64,000 bases of DNA from Syncephalis fuscata (taxonomy: Eukaryota > Zoopagomycota > Zoopagomycetes > Zoopagales > Piptocephalidaceae), in the NCBI GenBank assembly GCA_025786725.1, contig JAHLTZ010000053.1:43383-107382 (forward strand), read 5' to 3'. The notes below the pieces were generated by a model, which ran no database searches, was not told where the DNA came from, and was given only the letters and a program-made list of their open reading frames with translations. Shown in pieces: positions 40,110 to 50,640 of this stretch (the first letter of the stretch is position 1; the number at the start of each line of letters is the position of its first letter). The position numbers and the translations under genes are program-made.

Positions 40110-43100
40110 ATGTCGAATCAGCAAAATGTAAGTAGATACTATAACTTTTATTTATATTACTAATAGTTGTATATGTATATGTATATCTACTATTATGCTT
40201 CTACCTCGTGTAACTCGTGTGTGCTTCTATTAATGATACGCGTTAACAGTCACGACCCAGTGGCATTCCAATGCCAAGTCGAAGTGGTACACCAACGCAG
40301 ATGCATCGTCCCAGTGGATTGCCACGACCAGCAGGTGGTGCATCTACATTGCCCAGAGTAGAAAGTAGACGGCCATCCTTGACGTCGAGTGGTTCATTAA
40401 ATAGTATACAAGCCACTGCCATGGCCAATGCAGTAGCTGCGGCCAATTCTCGTATTCCTACACCACTTCGTAAATCGTCAATGGATGCTGCGTTAAATGG
40501 ATTAAATGCCGTGCCAGCAGCTACAGTTACTTCAGCGGCAACCATGGCCAATTAATGGATTTATTTACACCATCCGAATCTATTAAAACTCAGTTAAATA
40601 ATAGTAATAATAATACGACAACAGCAATACCAAAGAAATCAACAATAACAACAACAGCATCGGCATCATCATCAACAACAAGTGTTAATAATATCAATAA
40701 TGCTGATAGTAATAGTAATATAGCTGGCGGTGAAGCGAGTAATACAGGCGGTACACGAATTGTACGTACCAGCAGTGCAGGCAGTGGTGGTATGGTGCCT
40801 AAAAGCCCACTTACTATTGTTAGAGAAGAAAAGAATGGCAATGTTTCTGATGATTCATATGAAGACGAAGAAGTACTGGCCATCACGGGCGGTATAGCTG
40901 GTGTTGATCAGATGCGACAGCGTACAGCTACTCAGACACTGGCCGACTTTCTACGAACCACGGGGCCACAAGATTATGGTATGGCAACACAGCGACCACC
41001 TTCTCGTGCTCAAACACCAGTAAAGAAACGACGTGGTCTATTTTTCCGTCGTAAAAAGAAACAGCCTATACGTACAGCATCACCGGCACCTGGCAGTATT
41101 CCACGCCTACAAGATACGAGTGCGGATAGTGGTAATAAAGCACCTAGTGGTATTCCTGTACCATCAAGTATTGGACAGCCTTCACAAATTGCTCGACCTA
41201 TGTCGCCAGCTCATCGTGGCGGTAGTTGGCGATTACGACGTAAATTTGTTGCTCTTATGCCTGGATTGCCAGGTCAGCCACAGCTACGCACTCGTCCTCC
41301 TAGTGCACTGCGTAATCGAGTGGATATTTCTGAAAAGCCTGCGCTTATACCGACCACTAATAATCAAGGCAAACAATCGCTTGAAATGGTAGCGGCTACC
41401 AATGCGGCCAAGAATGCATTTCTATCTATCCCTGGTAATACTGGCTTTTCACAAAATGCTTCAGCCGCTAGTTCACCCTCTGGTTCACCCGTCTTGGCAC
41501 CACAGTCTATCAATGAATCAAGTGTACCAGCAGTGGGTCGAACTAGTATGGAAGAGCCGCTGTCACCGGTTGGCAAGTCATTGACATCATTTCAGTCTGA
41601 ATTTTCAGCAGCATTGGCCGCATTTCTACAACGACCCGATGGTGCTGGCATGTCGGCCAGTTCACGCATTGCTGCATTCCAAGCTGCCTATGGCGATATT
41701 CGATTAGAAGATACGTATAAACGAAAGCGTAAGGTACAATTTTCACGCACCGATGATCTAATCGACGAAGAAATGAAAATACCCAGCAAAGCAGCCACCG
41801 AACAAGTCGATGAATGTGACTCAGCCGTTGACGATGATAGTGTTGATGATAGTAACATTGATGAAGATGAAGACATATTTGTAACACTTGAAACACCTAT
41901 TAATGGTGCCAAGTCAAACATATTGAATCCATCGACCAGACGATTGACAGCATCCAATAGCAAAACGGTTGGTGTACAAGTTGATTTACATGGTCTATGT
42001 CAGCAATGTGAACGTCGTCTATCTTCACCTATAGCTGCAACAGCACCAACACAAGCAAAAACGACTAATACAACCGAAAATTATTCTATTAATGGATATC
42101 CAGGCTTGTACGGTCAAGATGGTGATGACAATAGCGAGTTAGGCCGTTCTATTTCACCACCACCTGCCTATCAATCATCGACTATGAATGAGTTTTTAGG
42201 CATGGTACGTACAGCGCGTCGTTCTGTTCGACATATGCAAGTACAGACCAGTGCTAGTTGTTTCTCGCCTGATATGGTAATAGCTGCTGATGCATTGGCA
42301 CCACAGCCACCACCACCACCTAAAGTGAACATGTCAACGCAAACAGTTAAATTTAGCACAGTAGGTCGTGGTGCAGGTGGCAATACAGTAGCCAATTCAC
42401 CATTAATGGCATTGGCTCGTCGTCATCGTCGATTACTTTCAGATACCATTAGTACAAATAGTAGTGTCAGCAGTCTTTTATTAGATACTGGCCTTGAAAC
42501 AGACGATGATTACGATGAATATGGCAATCGTAGTGGCGCTAATGATAGTGAAGGTAGCCGACTAGCGATCAACGTTCTTATGTCGCAACAATCCGATCTA
42601 CGTGGCCGACTTGAAGATGCCGAAGAGTTGCTACGCGTAGAACGTCGTGACAGAGAACGTCTTGAAACAGCCATGACGCAAGCAAGGGCCAAATTTGATG
42701 GTGTTTCCGCACAAGCTTATAAAGCAATACGTTCACTTATGGAAGAGCGAAGTGTGCTTATGGATGAAGTACAGCGATTACGTCGATTTGCTAACGAATT
42801 ACTAAATACATCAGTGATGGCAGCCAATTCAGCCAATGGTATTGCTAGTATCAATAAGCAGCAGCAACAACATCAACGCCGAATAGCAATATGGATCGCA
42901 ATTTAATGGTAATTGATGGTGATGATGATGATGATGATGGCTATGTCGATACAGATTCGCCGACCTTTTCAGCTACACCTTATGGTCAGCCTATGTCACC
43001 AGCTGACATTAAACAATTGACGGTATTGCCACCAGCAACAATAGTCACTACAAATACTACACGTAATGGTGGCGGTGGTGGTGGTCATAATAATGCTAAC

Positions 43101-43121
43101 AATAGATCGATTATGAATTGA
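40110..43121 (+). CDS. large Ser-rich, basic protein with SxIP motifs and C-terminal coiled coil
   Basis: Exon 1 is 40110-40127 and exon 2 starts at 40250; about 960 aa in total. The N-terminus has SxIP-type motifs in basic Pro/Ser-rich context: SGIP (40259-40270), SRIP (40448-40459) and SGIP (41146-41157). Such motifs bind EB1 proteins at microtubule plus ends, so a microtubule-tip or cortical scaffold role is inferred. Further features are RRGLFFRRKKKQP, a Cys pair CQQCERR, and a coiled coil of about 70 residues (about 42590-42810, LRGRLEDAEELLRVERRDRE). The tail has an Asp run and a Gly run. Frame breaks, one base missing each, are at about 40545-40556 and 42878-42886. The family was not recognised. 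Confidence 0.7.
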
Positions 43122-43813
43122 TAATACAAAAGCAAAAAAGAAGCTGCGCTTTTATGATCATTGAATATCATTTTGTTATGACTATTTTGTTATTTTTCTA
43201 ATTGTTTTTGCCTAAAAAACCTCTATATTGTTATTGTTGTTGATTTTTTTCTACCTATTTTATCTCTATACTTATACGGTTATATATATATATACACTTT
43301 ATCGTTTCTCTATACATTAAGTTTCATTAATATTTATGATTAAAATGATTATTTTTTACTTATATCCTACAATATACTTTTTATTTAATGGTTATAATAT
43401 TATTTGATCATTGATATAATTTAATACACAGTTAAACATTCAATTGCGCAAATATAATTAATTAACAATATCTAACACTTAATCATATTAAATAATTAAT
43501 AGAAATAAACCTTGATTATTGAGTTTAGTAAAATTGCAGATATTTGTGAATGAATAATAAATAGCTTCTAATAGAAAACGATGTTGTAACCAAGTGCGAA
43601 CCTTAATAATTTGAATATGGTTTTACTCAAGTCACATGTCTTCTGTCATACTGCCATGCTTAAGACAAAGACAACAGTATCCCTTGTTCTCTTCATCTCG
43701 CCTAGTTAAACCAACCAACCATTTTTATTCCTTTGTTCATCAGAAAGTATCTGATACTCGTTTTTGATATTATATCTTTATTTCTCTATATACACATTTA
43801 CTGATAAATTGAC
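43122..43813. other. intergenic
   Basis: AT-rich 3' UTR and spacer, then a C/T-rich stretch (43660-43800) that should hold the promoter and leader of PEN-2. Nothing else recognised. Confidence 0.4.
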
Positions 43814-44116
43814 ATGGCCAAGAAGTTGGACAAATTAAACGATGAGGAGATTACGGCTCTGACCCGTAAGATGTTTCTAGGCGGCTTACCTTTCCTGCCT
43901 TTTCTCTGGATTATAGCTGCGTTTTGGCTATATCCATCGGTGAAGAAGCGTGGTACGCAACTACCGCAACTACGTCGCTATCACACCTACTGTATGATAG
44001 GTGCGGCCTTCTGGCTTATTGCTACTACAGTATGGTTTGCCATATTTATTAATCGTCGTGCTGATTGGGGTGCTACTGGAGACCGTTGGACAGTGGTGCT
44101 AATTAAGGGCGCTTAA
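43814..44116 (+). CDS. PEN2: gamma-secretase subunit PEN-2 homologue
   Basis: Intronless, 100 aa, the usual length of PEN-2, the smallest subunit of gamma-secretase (presenilin, nicastrin, APH-1, PEN-2), an intramembrane protease. Visible landmarks are an acidic N-terminus, RKMFLGGLPFLPFLWIIAAF (half-hairpin membrane segment, compare YYLGGFAFLPFLW in animals), a second hydrophobic segment TYCMIGAAFWLIATTVWFAI, and the C-terminal WGATGD (WGALGD in animals). The enzyme is absent from the well-studied Dikarya. Start: the only ATG, 43814, follows a C/T-rich leader. Confidence 0.92.
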   Translation: MAKKLDKLNDEEITALTRKMFLGGLPFLPFLWIIAAFWLYPSVKKRGTQLPQLRRYHTYCMIGAAFWLIATTVWFAIFINRRADWGATGDRWTVVLIKGA

Positions 44117-45006
44117 TTGTAAGTGAAAGACAGTATTGGCGTAGAAAATGGCCTACCATTAATGTGGATTTTGTTACAGTAATTGCAATATAAGTAGTAT
44201 TATAGCGGCGATTGATTTGGACACCATACGTTAATAATAGGCAACAAAACAGCGAATAATTACTTTGTTCTCTACTGAGAATGTATTATAGATAATAAAG
44301 ATGTAGACTTTTTGGCTGTTACTGAATTTTAAGAAAGATTTTATATAGTCGAATATCAAGTATTTTGTTAAACAGCTAGAAAGAGCATCGAGTTGCATGT
44401 GTAATTTATATTAGATAAGATATTTGCTAACAATTTGTTATAGTGTAATAATCATAATATTCACAATGCCAATGTTAATTTACTACACTTATTATTTTAT
44501 TGATGGCATGTTCAATGACTATTTTTGTCCTCATAGTGAATGATTTTCATTACGCTTATTAGTTTAATTTAATATGCTATATAATAACTCTACAATAATG
44601 AGTATTTGATGATTAATGTCACTCACCACCCATCATCATGTTCAATAGATTGGATGTTACTAGATGTTAGTCATTTTACATTCAAATCACACTAAATGGT
44701 CAATAAATTGTTAATAAAAGGCATAAATAAAATAAATCATCGATGTTATTGTTTAAATGGATAGTGTGTAGATGTATCGAATGTAATTGTAATTTAGTTA
44801 TTCAAATATCAATAGCTTTCCAATCAAATAAATAATGACCGTTTAATCTTAACAAATACTACGCATAACATTAAGAAAACAACAGCAAAAGTTATTATTA
44901 TAAGATGCTGTAACTTTAATAAACACGCCATACATTTCTTTATTGAAATCATTTCAGTTCAATGTAAATATTTACATCTCTTTGTTGCCACTATCATATC
45001 ATTTAT
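44117..45006. other. intergenic
   Basis: AT-rich spacer downstream of PEN-2. It carries copy 2 of the dispersed element (44597-44722). No gene recognised. Confidence 0.4.
44597..44722 (+). repeat. dispersed element of about 120 bp, copy 2
   Basis: Partner of 15097-15225, same orientation, about 80% identical by eye. The best-kept part is TAGTCATTTTACATTCAAAT and CACACTAAATGGTCAATAAA. Confidence 0.75.
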
Positions 45007-45336
45007 TTAACCAATACATTTAACAAACGTGCAATAACAATACCAATTAATACTTGACTGGATAAAAATCAAATGAATATATTCCCCTCCATTTGGAAAA
45101 CCATGCCAAGCGATGACACCAACAACAACGTGTAATACTGCTGTTGATACTTGTGCCAATAAAGGCAATAATTGGTATTGTAAACTACATGCAAAAATGA
45201 TAAAAGATGTTGATAAGTGCAGTCCAGATATATTTGTTGATTTGGCACAAATATTTAAATGATTATAGCAAGTATTTGTTAGTAATAGAATACTTACATC
45301 TGGTTGATTGTTATTTGTATATAAGTTATAAAACAC
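45007..45336 (-). CDS. hydrophobic exon(s), possibly APH-1-like
   Basis: A frame with two hydrophobic stretches. The piece AVLHVVVGVIAWHG resembles the APH-1 transmembrane segment around its conserved His (LLHVFWGIVFFDG in animals). In the +1 frame after about 45060, LIGIVIARLLNVLVK could be the following membrane segment, which again needs one added base. A GTAAGT donor (about 45295) and a TGTAG acceptor (about 45185-45188) are present. Its proximity to PEN-2, another subunit of the same enzyme, makes the idea attractive, but the match is short and the N-terminal half of APH-1 is not seen. Confidence 0.25.
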   Translation of the reverse strand: MFYNLYTNNNQPDVSILLLTNTCYNHLNICAKSTNISGLHLSTSFIIFACSLQYQLLPLLAQVSTAVLHVVVGVIAWHGFPNGGEYIHLIFIQSSINWYCYCTFVKCIG

Positions 45337-45421
45337 ATTTAAAATAATTCTTTTGCTGTTTGGATATTATCATTATTTGTTATACAATACTATAAATAAA
45401 TGTAAAAGTTGTTAAAAGTTG

Positions 45422-45772
45422 TTAATCATGATGATCAGCTAATATAGAAACTATGCGTCCACCTGGAATACTGGCAATACTACGACTTGGGCGTAAGTAA
45501 CAGTTGTCAGAAGCACATAGCCCTATACTAGCTTCCTATCAAGATGACAATACGGTTTATTAAACGATATGATATGCAGCAATAAACATCACTGGACTAC
45601 TGGTTCACCCAATTGTAGCTAGTGTGTAAAGCTAAGTGTATACACCGCTGCATACTACGATTAAAACGGATATTGCCAAATGCTGCTGCATTATCAAATG
45701 GTCACAGCATAACCATAGTGGTATATCATCTAGCATACCGCGCTGTTGCGTGCGAGCCCGAGGGTCGTTCAT
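45422..45772 (-). CDS. small unassigned gene, two exons
   Basis: An open segment from ATG 45772 (MNDPRARTQQRGMLDDIPLW, then LCC) and a terminal exon 45535-45422 after a GATAG acceptor, reading EASIGLCASDNCYLRPSRSI and ending SILADHHD-stop. Local GC is higher than in the flanks and Cys residues cluster. The first segment probably needs one added base after LCCDH to continue as DNAAAFGNIRF. I do not recognise a family; the coding status is tentative. Confidence 0.35.
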
Positions 45773-45875
45773 TTTTCCGTGACTGGCGACACGGCGTTTA
45801 AATGATATGATACTAATGAAGTTATACTGTGATTCATTTAACAACACCTACAAGTAAACAGTATAGATATACGTT

Positions 45876-46130
45876 CGCCTATTACAGGCGTTCACATACC
45901 ACATCCGGTCTAGTGTGTTATGGTAGTATTCAGCAAGTTAATTCTACCCCACACCTCCAGCGCGCGCTCAATGCAAATAGGCACTAGTATATGGCCACCC
46001 ATTACAGGCGCACCGCCTTAACATGAGGTGAAGCACAGCAAAACTATCCAACTTGCTAAATAATGTTGCAGCCACTCCCAATTTCCACATGCATCCGCAC
46101 TACACTAGTATACAACCGCCTATTACAGGC
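45876..46130. repeat. three copies of a short hairpin motif
   Basis: CGCCTATTACAGGCG (45876-45890) is a perfect 5-bp inverted repeat with a 5-nt loop. A diverged copy, CACCCATTACAGGCG, is at 45996-46010, and CCGCCTATTACAGGC at 46116-46130. Spacing is 120 bp each time, and the last two are preceded by ACTAGTATA at a similar distance. They lie in a more GC-rich patch upstream of the small unassigned gene. Confidence 0.6.
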
Positions 46131-47376
46131 AACTGTATAATACCGATCCAGTATAATAAATAGTCTGCAATATTATATTACACACACAATATAGCCCACA
46201 AGCAAAAACACAGTATCTCACGATCAACCAGCAAGGGATCATATGCCACCGGATGTAGCTACTAAACCTGATGGTATACCATTAACAAGCAGCTTACAGC
46301 ACATTAACAACTAAAACAGAGAAGGCGAGATAAGAGCAAAAGTAAGCTAACACAACCTTATAAACTTACTTTAAAATATATCTACCAATTAGAATGGATA
46401 ATATTGGTAAATAATATGTAGTAGCTGTCATTGGCATATTGCACCTGACTGAAACCTTCTAATGTCAGATACCATCTTATCAGTAAATTGGATTATAATC
46501 CCTTCCTTGTTTCCATATTTGCTCACTTTTTACCTTCCATTTGCTAATCATTTCTGTGCATAATCAGCATATCTACACTGGCTAGTTGAATTAATTGGCC
46601 AATGCGCTCGAAACATTATCTAATCCACCATATCAGCGGTATTTTCCGGCACTAGCAGATACGCCCTTTTTTCAAAATGCTTTTATCATTTCGCACACCA
46701 TTAAATTAACTAATCCACTCACAAATCTATTACTTTATTAATAAAATAAAATTGTTTGTTTTAAAATATGATATAGCACATAATTTATTAATTAAACGAA
46801 AACAGGAATAAATACGTAATCACATTAACTGCAAATGTCAGTATGAAGTTACAATACTATTGTTACTATTCTAGTGCCATGGCCATATTACTATAATGTC
46901 GTGACTAAGAATACACCATATGATTGAACAATATATTATGTGTAAGAGTTGTGGATATATGATTACTAACACGAACTAATAGCTTTGTTAAAATGAAATA
47001 GTACAAAATGCTCAAGTTCCACCATTAATTATATTTTCTATAAAATGATGGCATTATTCAATTTCAATAAATTACAATACTAATTTCTTGCCTCATTTTG
47101 CTTCTTAATGGTATATAAATTATTTAATTCACTGTAGCAACACTGTAATAACTAATGACAATAAAAATAAGTTTTTTAGTAATAACTATATTAATCAACT
47201 AACACACTGTATACTGAACGTTGAGCGTTAAGGTAAGTGTTAACATTAAAATTAGCATCTATGATCACGCCAGGATATGGTGTTGTTTGATTATATAAGT
47301 TGCAATTTTTTAATCAAAAATTTTACAATGTGACAAAATGCAATAAAATTTAGATTTAGAAAACAGTAGTAATTGT
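46131..47376. other. intergenic, AT-rich
   Basis: Spacer to the left of the large palindrome. No coding exon or RNA gene recognised. Confidence 0.35.
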
Positions 47377-48043
47377 TTAATTAATAAAGGCTTATTATGA
47401 TAATATACAGCTTTACGTATAATAAAGCAAATTGTCTGATAATTTGCACAAGTATGCACATAGCATATAGGTAGCTATCGGCAAAATATACCGTTATTGT
47501 GTTGCATGATGCTGTAATAGTTGTGATAATACATCAATAAATGTGCAAAAATAATAGTTTTGGTCATTCATGGCTTGTATACTTAAAATACAGCAAAACA
47601 AATGTCGAATTTGAATTCTCCATGCTTAGTTATACAGACTGGTATGATTTATAGAACAATGATTTTGCAAAAAAATGTTGACTAAAAATGCAATTTACGT
47701 ATTTTTAATTTACTTAGCAAAACATTGATAATATTATGTATAACTTTACTTAAAATAAACCAAACTGCATTATATTTTGCACAAGCATGTATATGACATA
47801 CAGGTAGTTATTGGCAAAGTATACCATAGCTGTGTTGCGCAATAATGCAATGATTGTGATAATACGTTAATAAATGTGTAAAAATAGTAGTTTTTAGTCA
47901 TTCATGGCTTATATACTTAAAATGCAGCAAAATAATTGCTAGATTCGGGATCTCCATGTTTAGTTATAAAGAATGGTATAAAATATAGAACAATGATTTT
48001 TGCAAAAAATATTAGTCAAAATTCAATTTACGCGTATTTAGTT
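47377..48043 (+). repeat. large inverted repeat, left arm (667 bp, two 333-bp units)
   Basis: Pairs with 48223-48889 in reverse complement; a few single-base differences were noticed (e.g. within AAATAGTAGTTTTT), so identity is near 99%. The arm itself is two diverged tandem units offset by 333 bp: each contains TTTGCACAAG, TCATTCATGGCTT, TCTCCATG followed by TTAGTTATA, and TAGAACAATGATTTTGCAAA. Outer ends are TTAATTAATAAAGG. No open reading frame of note. Possible foldback transposable element or dsRNA source. Confidence 0.92.
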
Positions 48044-48222
48044 GTCAACAAAACCTTAGTTATATGTATATTTGTAGCATAAACTGCCACCATGTATCGG
48101 TAGTTTTGCATAGCGACTTTTATTGTATTTGTTTGCGCTGTATAACACTTTGAATTTACTTTGGACCAAACCTTATTTCTGCATTAAAGTTCTAAAATTA
48201 TAAATTTGAATTACTTTTCATT
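48044..48222. other. spacer of the large inverted repeat
   Basis: 179 bp of unique AT-rich sequence forming the loop of the palindrome. No gene seen. Confidence 0.8.
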
Positions 48223-48889
48223 AACTAAATACGCGTAAATTGAATTTTGACTAATATTTTTTGCAAAAATCATTGTTCTATATTTTATACCATTCTTTAT
48301 AACTAAACATGGAGATCCCGAATCTAGCAATTATTTTGCTGCATTTTAAGTATATAAGCCATGAATGACTAAAAACTGCTATTTTTACACATTTATTAGC
48401 GTATTATCACAATCATTGCATTATTACGCAACACAGCTATGGTATACTTTGCCAATAACTACCTGTATGTCATATACATGCTTGTGCAAAATATAATGCA
48501 GTTTGGTTTATTTTAAGTAAAGTTATACATAATATTATCAATGTTTTGCTAAGTAAATTAAAAATACGTAAATTGCATTTTTAGTCAACATTTTTTTGCA
48601 AAATCATTGTTCTATAAATCATACCAGTCTGTATAACTAAGCATGGAGAATTCAAATTCGACATTTGTTTTGCTGTATTTTAAGTATACAAGCCATGAAT
48701 GACCAAAACTATTATTTTTGCACATTTATTGATGTATTATCACAACTATTACAGCATCATGCAACACAATAACGGTATATTTTGCCGATAGCTACCTATA
48801 TGCTATGTGCATACTTGTGCAAATTATCAGACAATTTGCTTTATTATACGTAAAGCTGTATATTATCATAATAAGCCTTTATTAATTAA
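48223..48889 (-). repeat. large inverted repeat, right arm (667 bp)
   Basis: Reverse complement of 47377-48043, same length. Its outer end is CCTTTATTAATTAA (to 48889). Flanking bases on the two sides show no obvious target-site duplication. Confidence 0.92.
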
Positions 48890-49255
48890 GCAGTTATAAA
48901 TACTTGAAATACATAGAAATTTTCAATTTTATTCTGGCCATCCAACTATATGAAGTAAATAAAACAAGCATGAAATGAGTAGGTTGGCTTCCATTTTCTT
49001 ATAACCACTTACCGCTCTCAACATCTAGCAATAACATGCCCATTTTATAAAAGATTTAACACACGATATTTTATTGAAATAGCAGCACTGATCATTTAAA
49101 GTAAATTATCAACCAGATTGTATTTGTCAATCTCTGTCTACATAACAGAGTATCCATGTAACAAAATTGATTACAACCAGCTTCAATCAATTTGATGATG
49201 GACGCATTATTTATATCCCATGCTATATATAGCGTCAAATGTTTATTTTAATAAA
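48890..49255. other. intergenic
   Basis: Spacer between the palindrome and the 3' end of the HAD gene. Nothing recognised. Confidence 0.35.
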
Positions 49256-50248
49256 TCATTGGGAGTGTAAGCGATTAATGCTATCGATGGCAGATTGAAA
49301 TGTATCAAAAGCCGTGTAGGAAATCTTTTCCCGAATGCAGTATGTCTCCAAGTCTCGTCCACGTCTTGCCAGCAGCAAGTCTGCTTCAAGAGCCGCACTT
49401 AAATCGCTTATGCCATCGCCGAGAAATATGGCATAAAACGGCTCATTACGAGCATGTGCTGCTTTGCGCGCATCTTGAATTGCTGATTCAGCCACCAAGA
49501 TTAGTTAATGTATATATCAACAGACTATCCATTACTTACCAATAGCTTTGTCGTGCCCATGATCACTAATATGATGCTATTAAAATGCTGCTTACATTAA
49601 TATGTAAATAAATTACCTTTTATCGCGGAAAGAAAATTGCCATCCATCTTTGCTGATTACCGCTTCATTAGCAATAATATCCATATACGCGCAACTATCT
49701 TGCAATCTTTGCTTCAAAAACCATTCAATAATCGAATGTACTCCACTGTTCACGGATACGCTTAAGTTTTATAATAGCCTATTGTAACTAATACTCCCTA
49801 CCTGCTAAGTACAGTAAACGGAATATTATACTTGCGACAAAGCGCTAAACAGTCAGGAACATCATTATCCAATGTCGCATCTAATAGATATGCTGAATTA
49901 GATTCAAAGCTTTTTAAAGGTTTATCATACCTTGAAGTAGCTCGGCCATTTCATCCCAGTCTAGATTAACGCGTCCCCATAGTTCTGTGCATAATGAGCT
50001 ATCGTTGATATATATATGTGAATAGTCTGTACAATAATTTGATTAAATAGCTTACCGAAAAGTACGCTTTCCCTCCAATACTTCTAAATCTAATTGGCGA
50101 CGCAATTCCTTGCCGACACAGTGGTCTATGATGACTGTACCAGTATCAGCCAAGGACATTGTGCCGTCAAAGTCTGAGAAAACGTGAATCCCCAGCGGAT
50201 TCGTCTTGTCCGAGTAAATGCATTGGTTGAAGTATTGGCCAGAGTCAT
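49256..50248 (-). CDS. HAD-superfamily phosphatase (MtnX/phosphoserine-phosphatase-like)
   Basis: Six exons: 50248-50056, 49998-49931, 49892-49802, 49760-49617, 49565-49540, 49482-49256; about 249 aa. HAD motif I is VFSDFDGTMSLADTG (nucleophile Asp in DFDGT), motif II probably YNIPFTVLSS, and motif IV IFLGDGISDLSAALEADLLL. The length and the GDGISD form fit the small fungal MtnX-like phosphatases. The substrate is not deducible. From ATG 50248 the frame needs one added base near 50200-50215 to reach NPLGIHVFSDFDGT. An in-frame upstream ATG is absent. Confidence 0.82.
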
Positions 50249-50640
50249 AATGTTCACCATAACACAATATTTTCGAATTCAATAAGAATAGCAAGTTAGG
50301 ATAAGAATACTGAGTAGTTTGGAAGCGGAGAATACACGAGTGTGTAGTTTTATGACCTCAATTCAAGGATAACTTCTAATGTTGCAATAGACACGTCATT
50401 CATTAAACTTTATCCTAATATGATAAACCACGTTGACTATGGCTCGTGTCAACCGGCTCTTTACTTTCAATACGGTATATTGCTAAATCATTAATAATTA
50501 CTAAAATAAATCACTATAATTCATTAATGATTATTTACGTTTAATTATATGGATCGTTGTACAGATATTGATCATTATGCTGAATAAATAAAAATAGCTT
50601 ATTTTCTATCACCAACTTTTTAACAACTACTCAACACTAT
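50249..50640. promoter_or_regulatory. divergent promoter region, HAD gene / Rua1-like gene
   Basis: 392 bp between divergent starts, AT-rich. No clear box motifs seen. Confidence 0.35.

Noticed and set aside
47377-48889. Autonomous DNA transposon with terminal inverted repeats
   Set aside because: No transposase frame in the arms or loop and no clear target-site duplication; described only as an inverted repeat.
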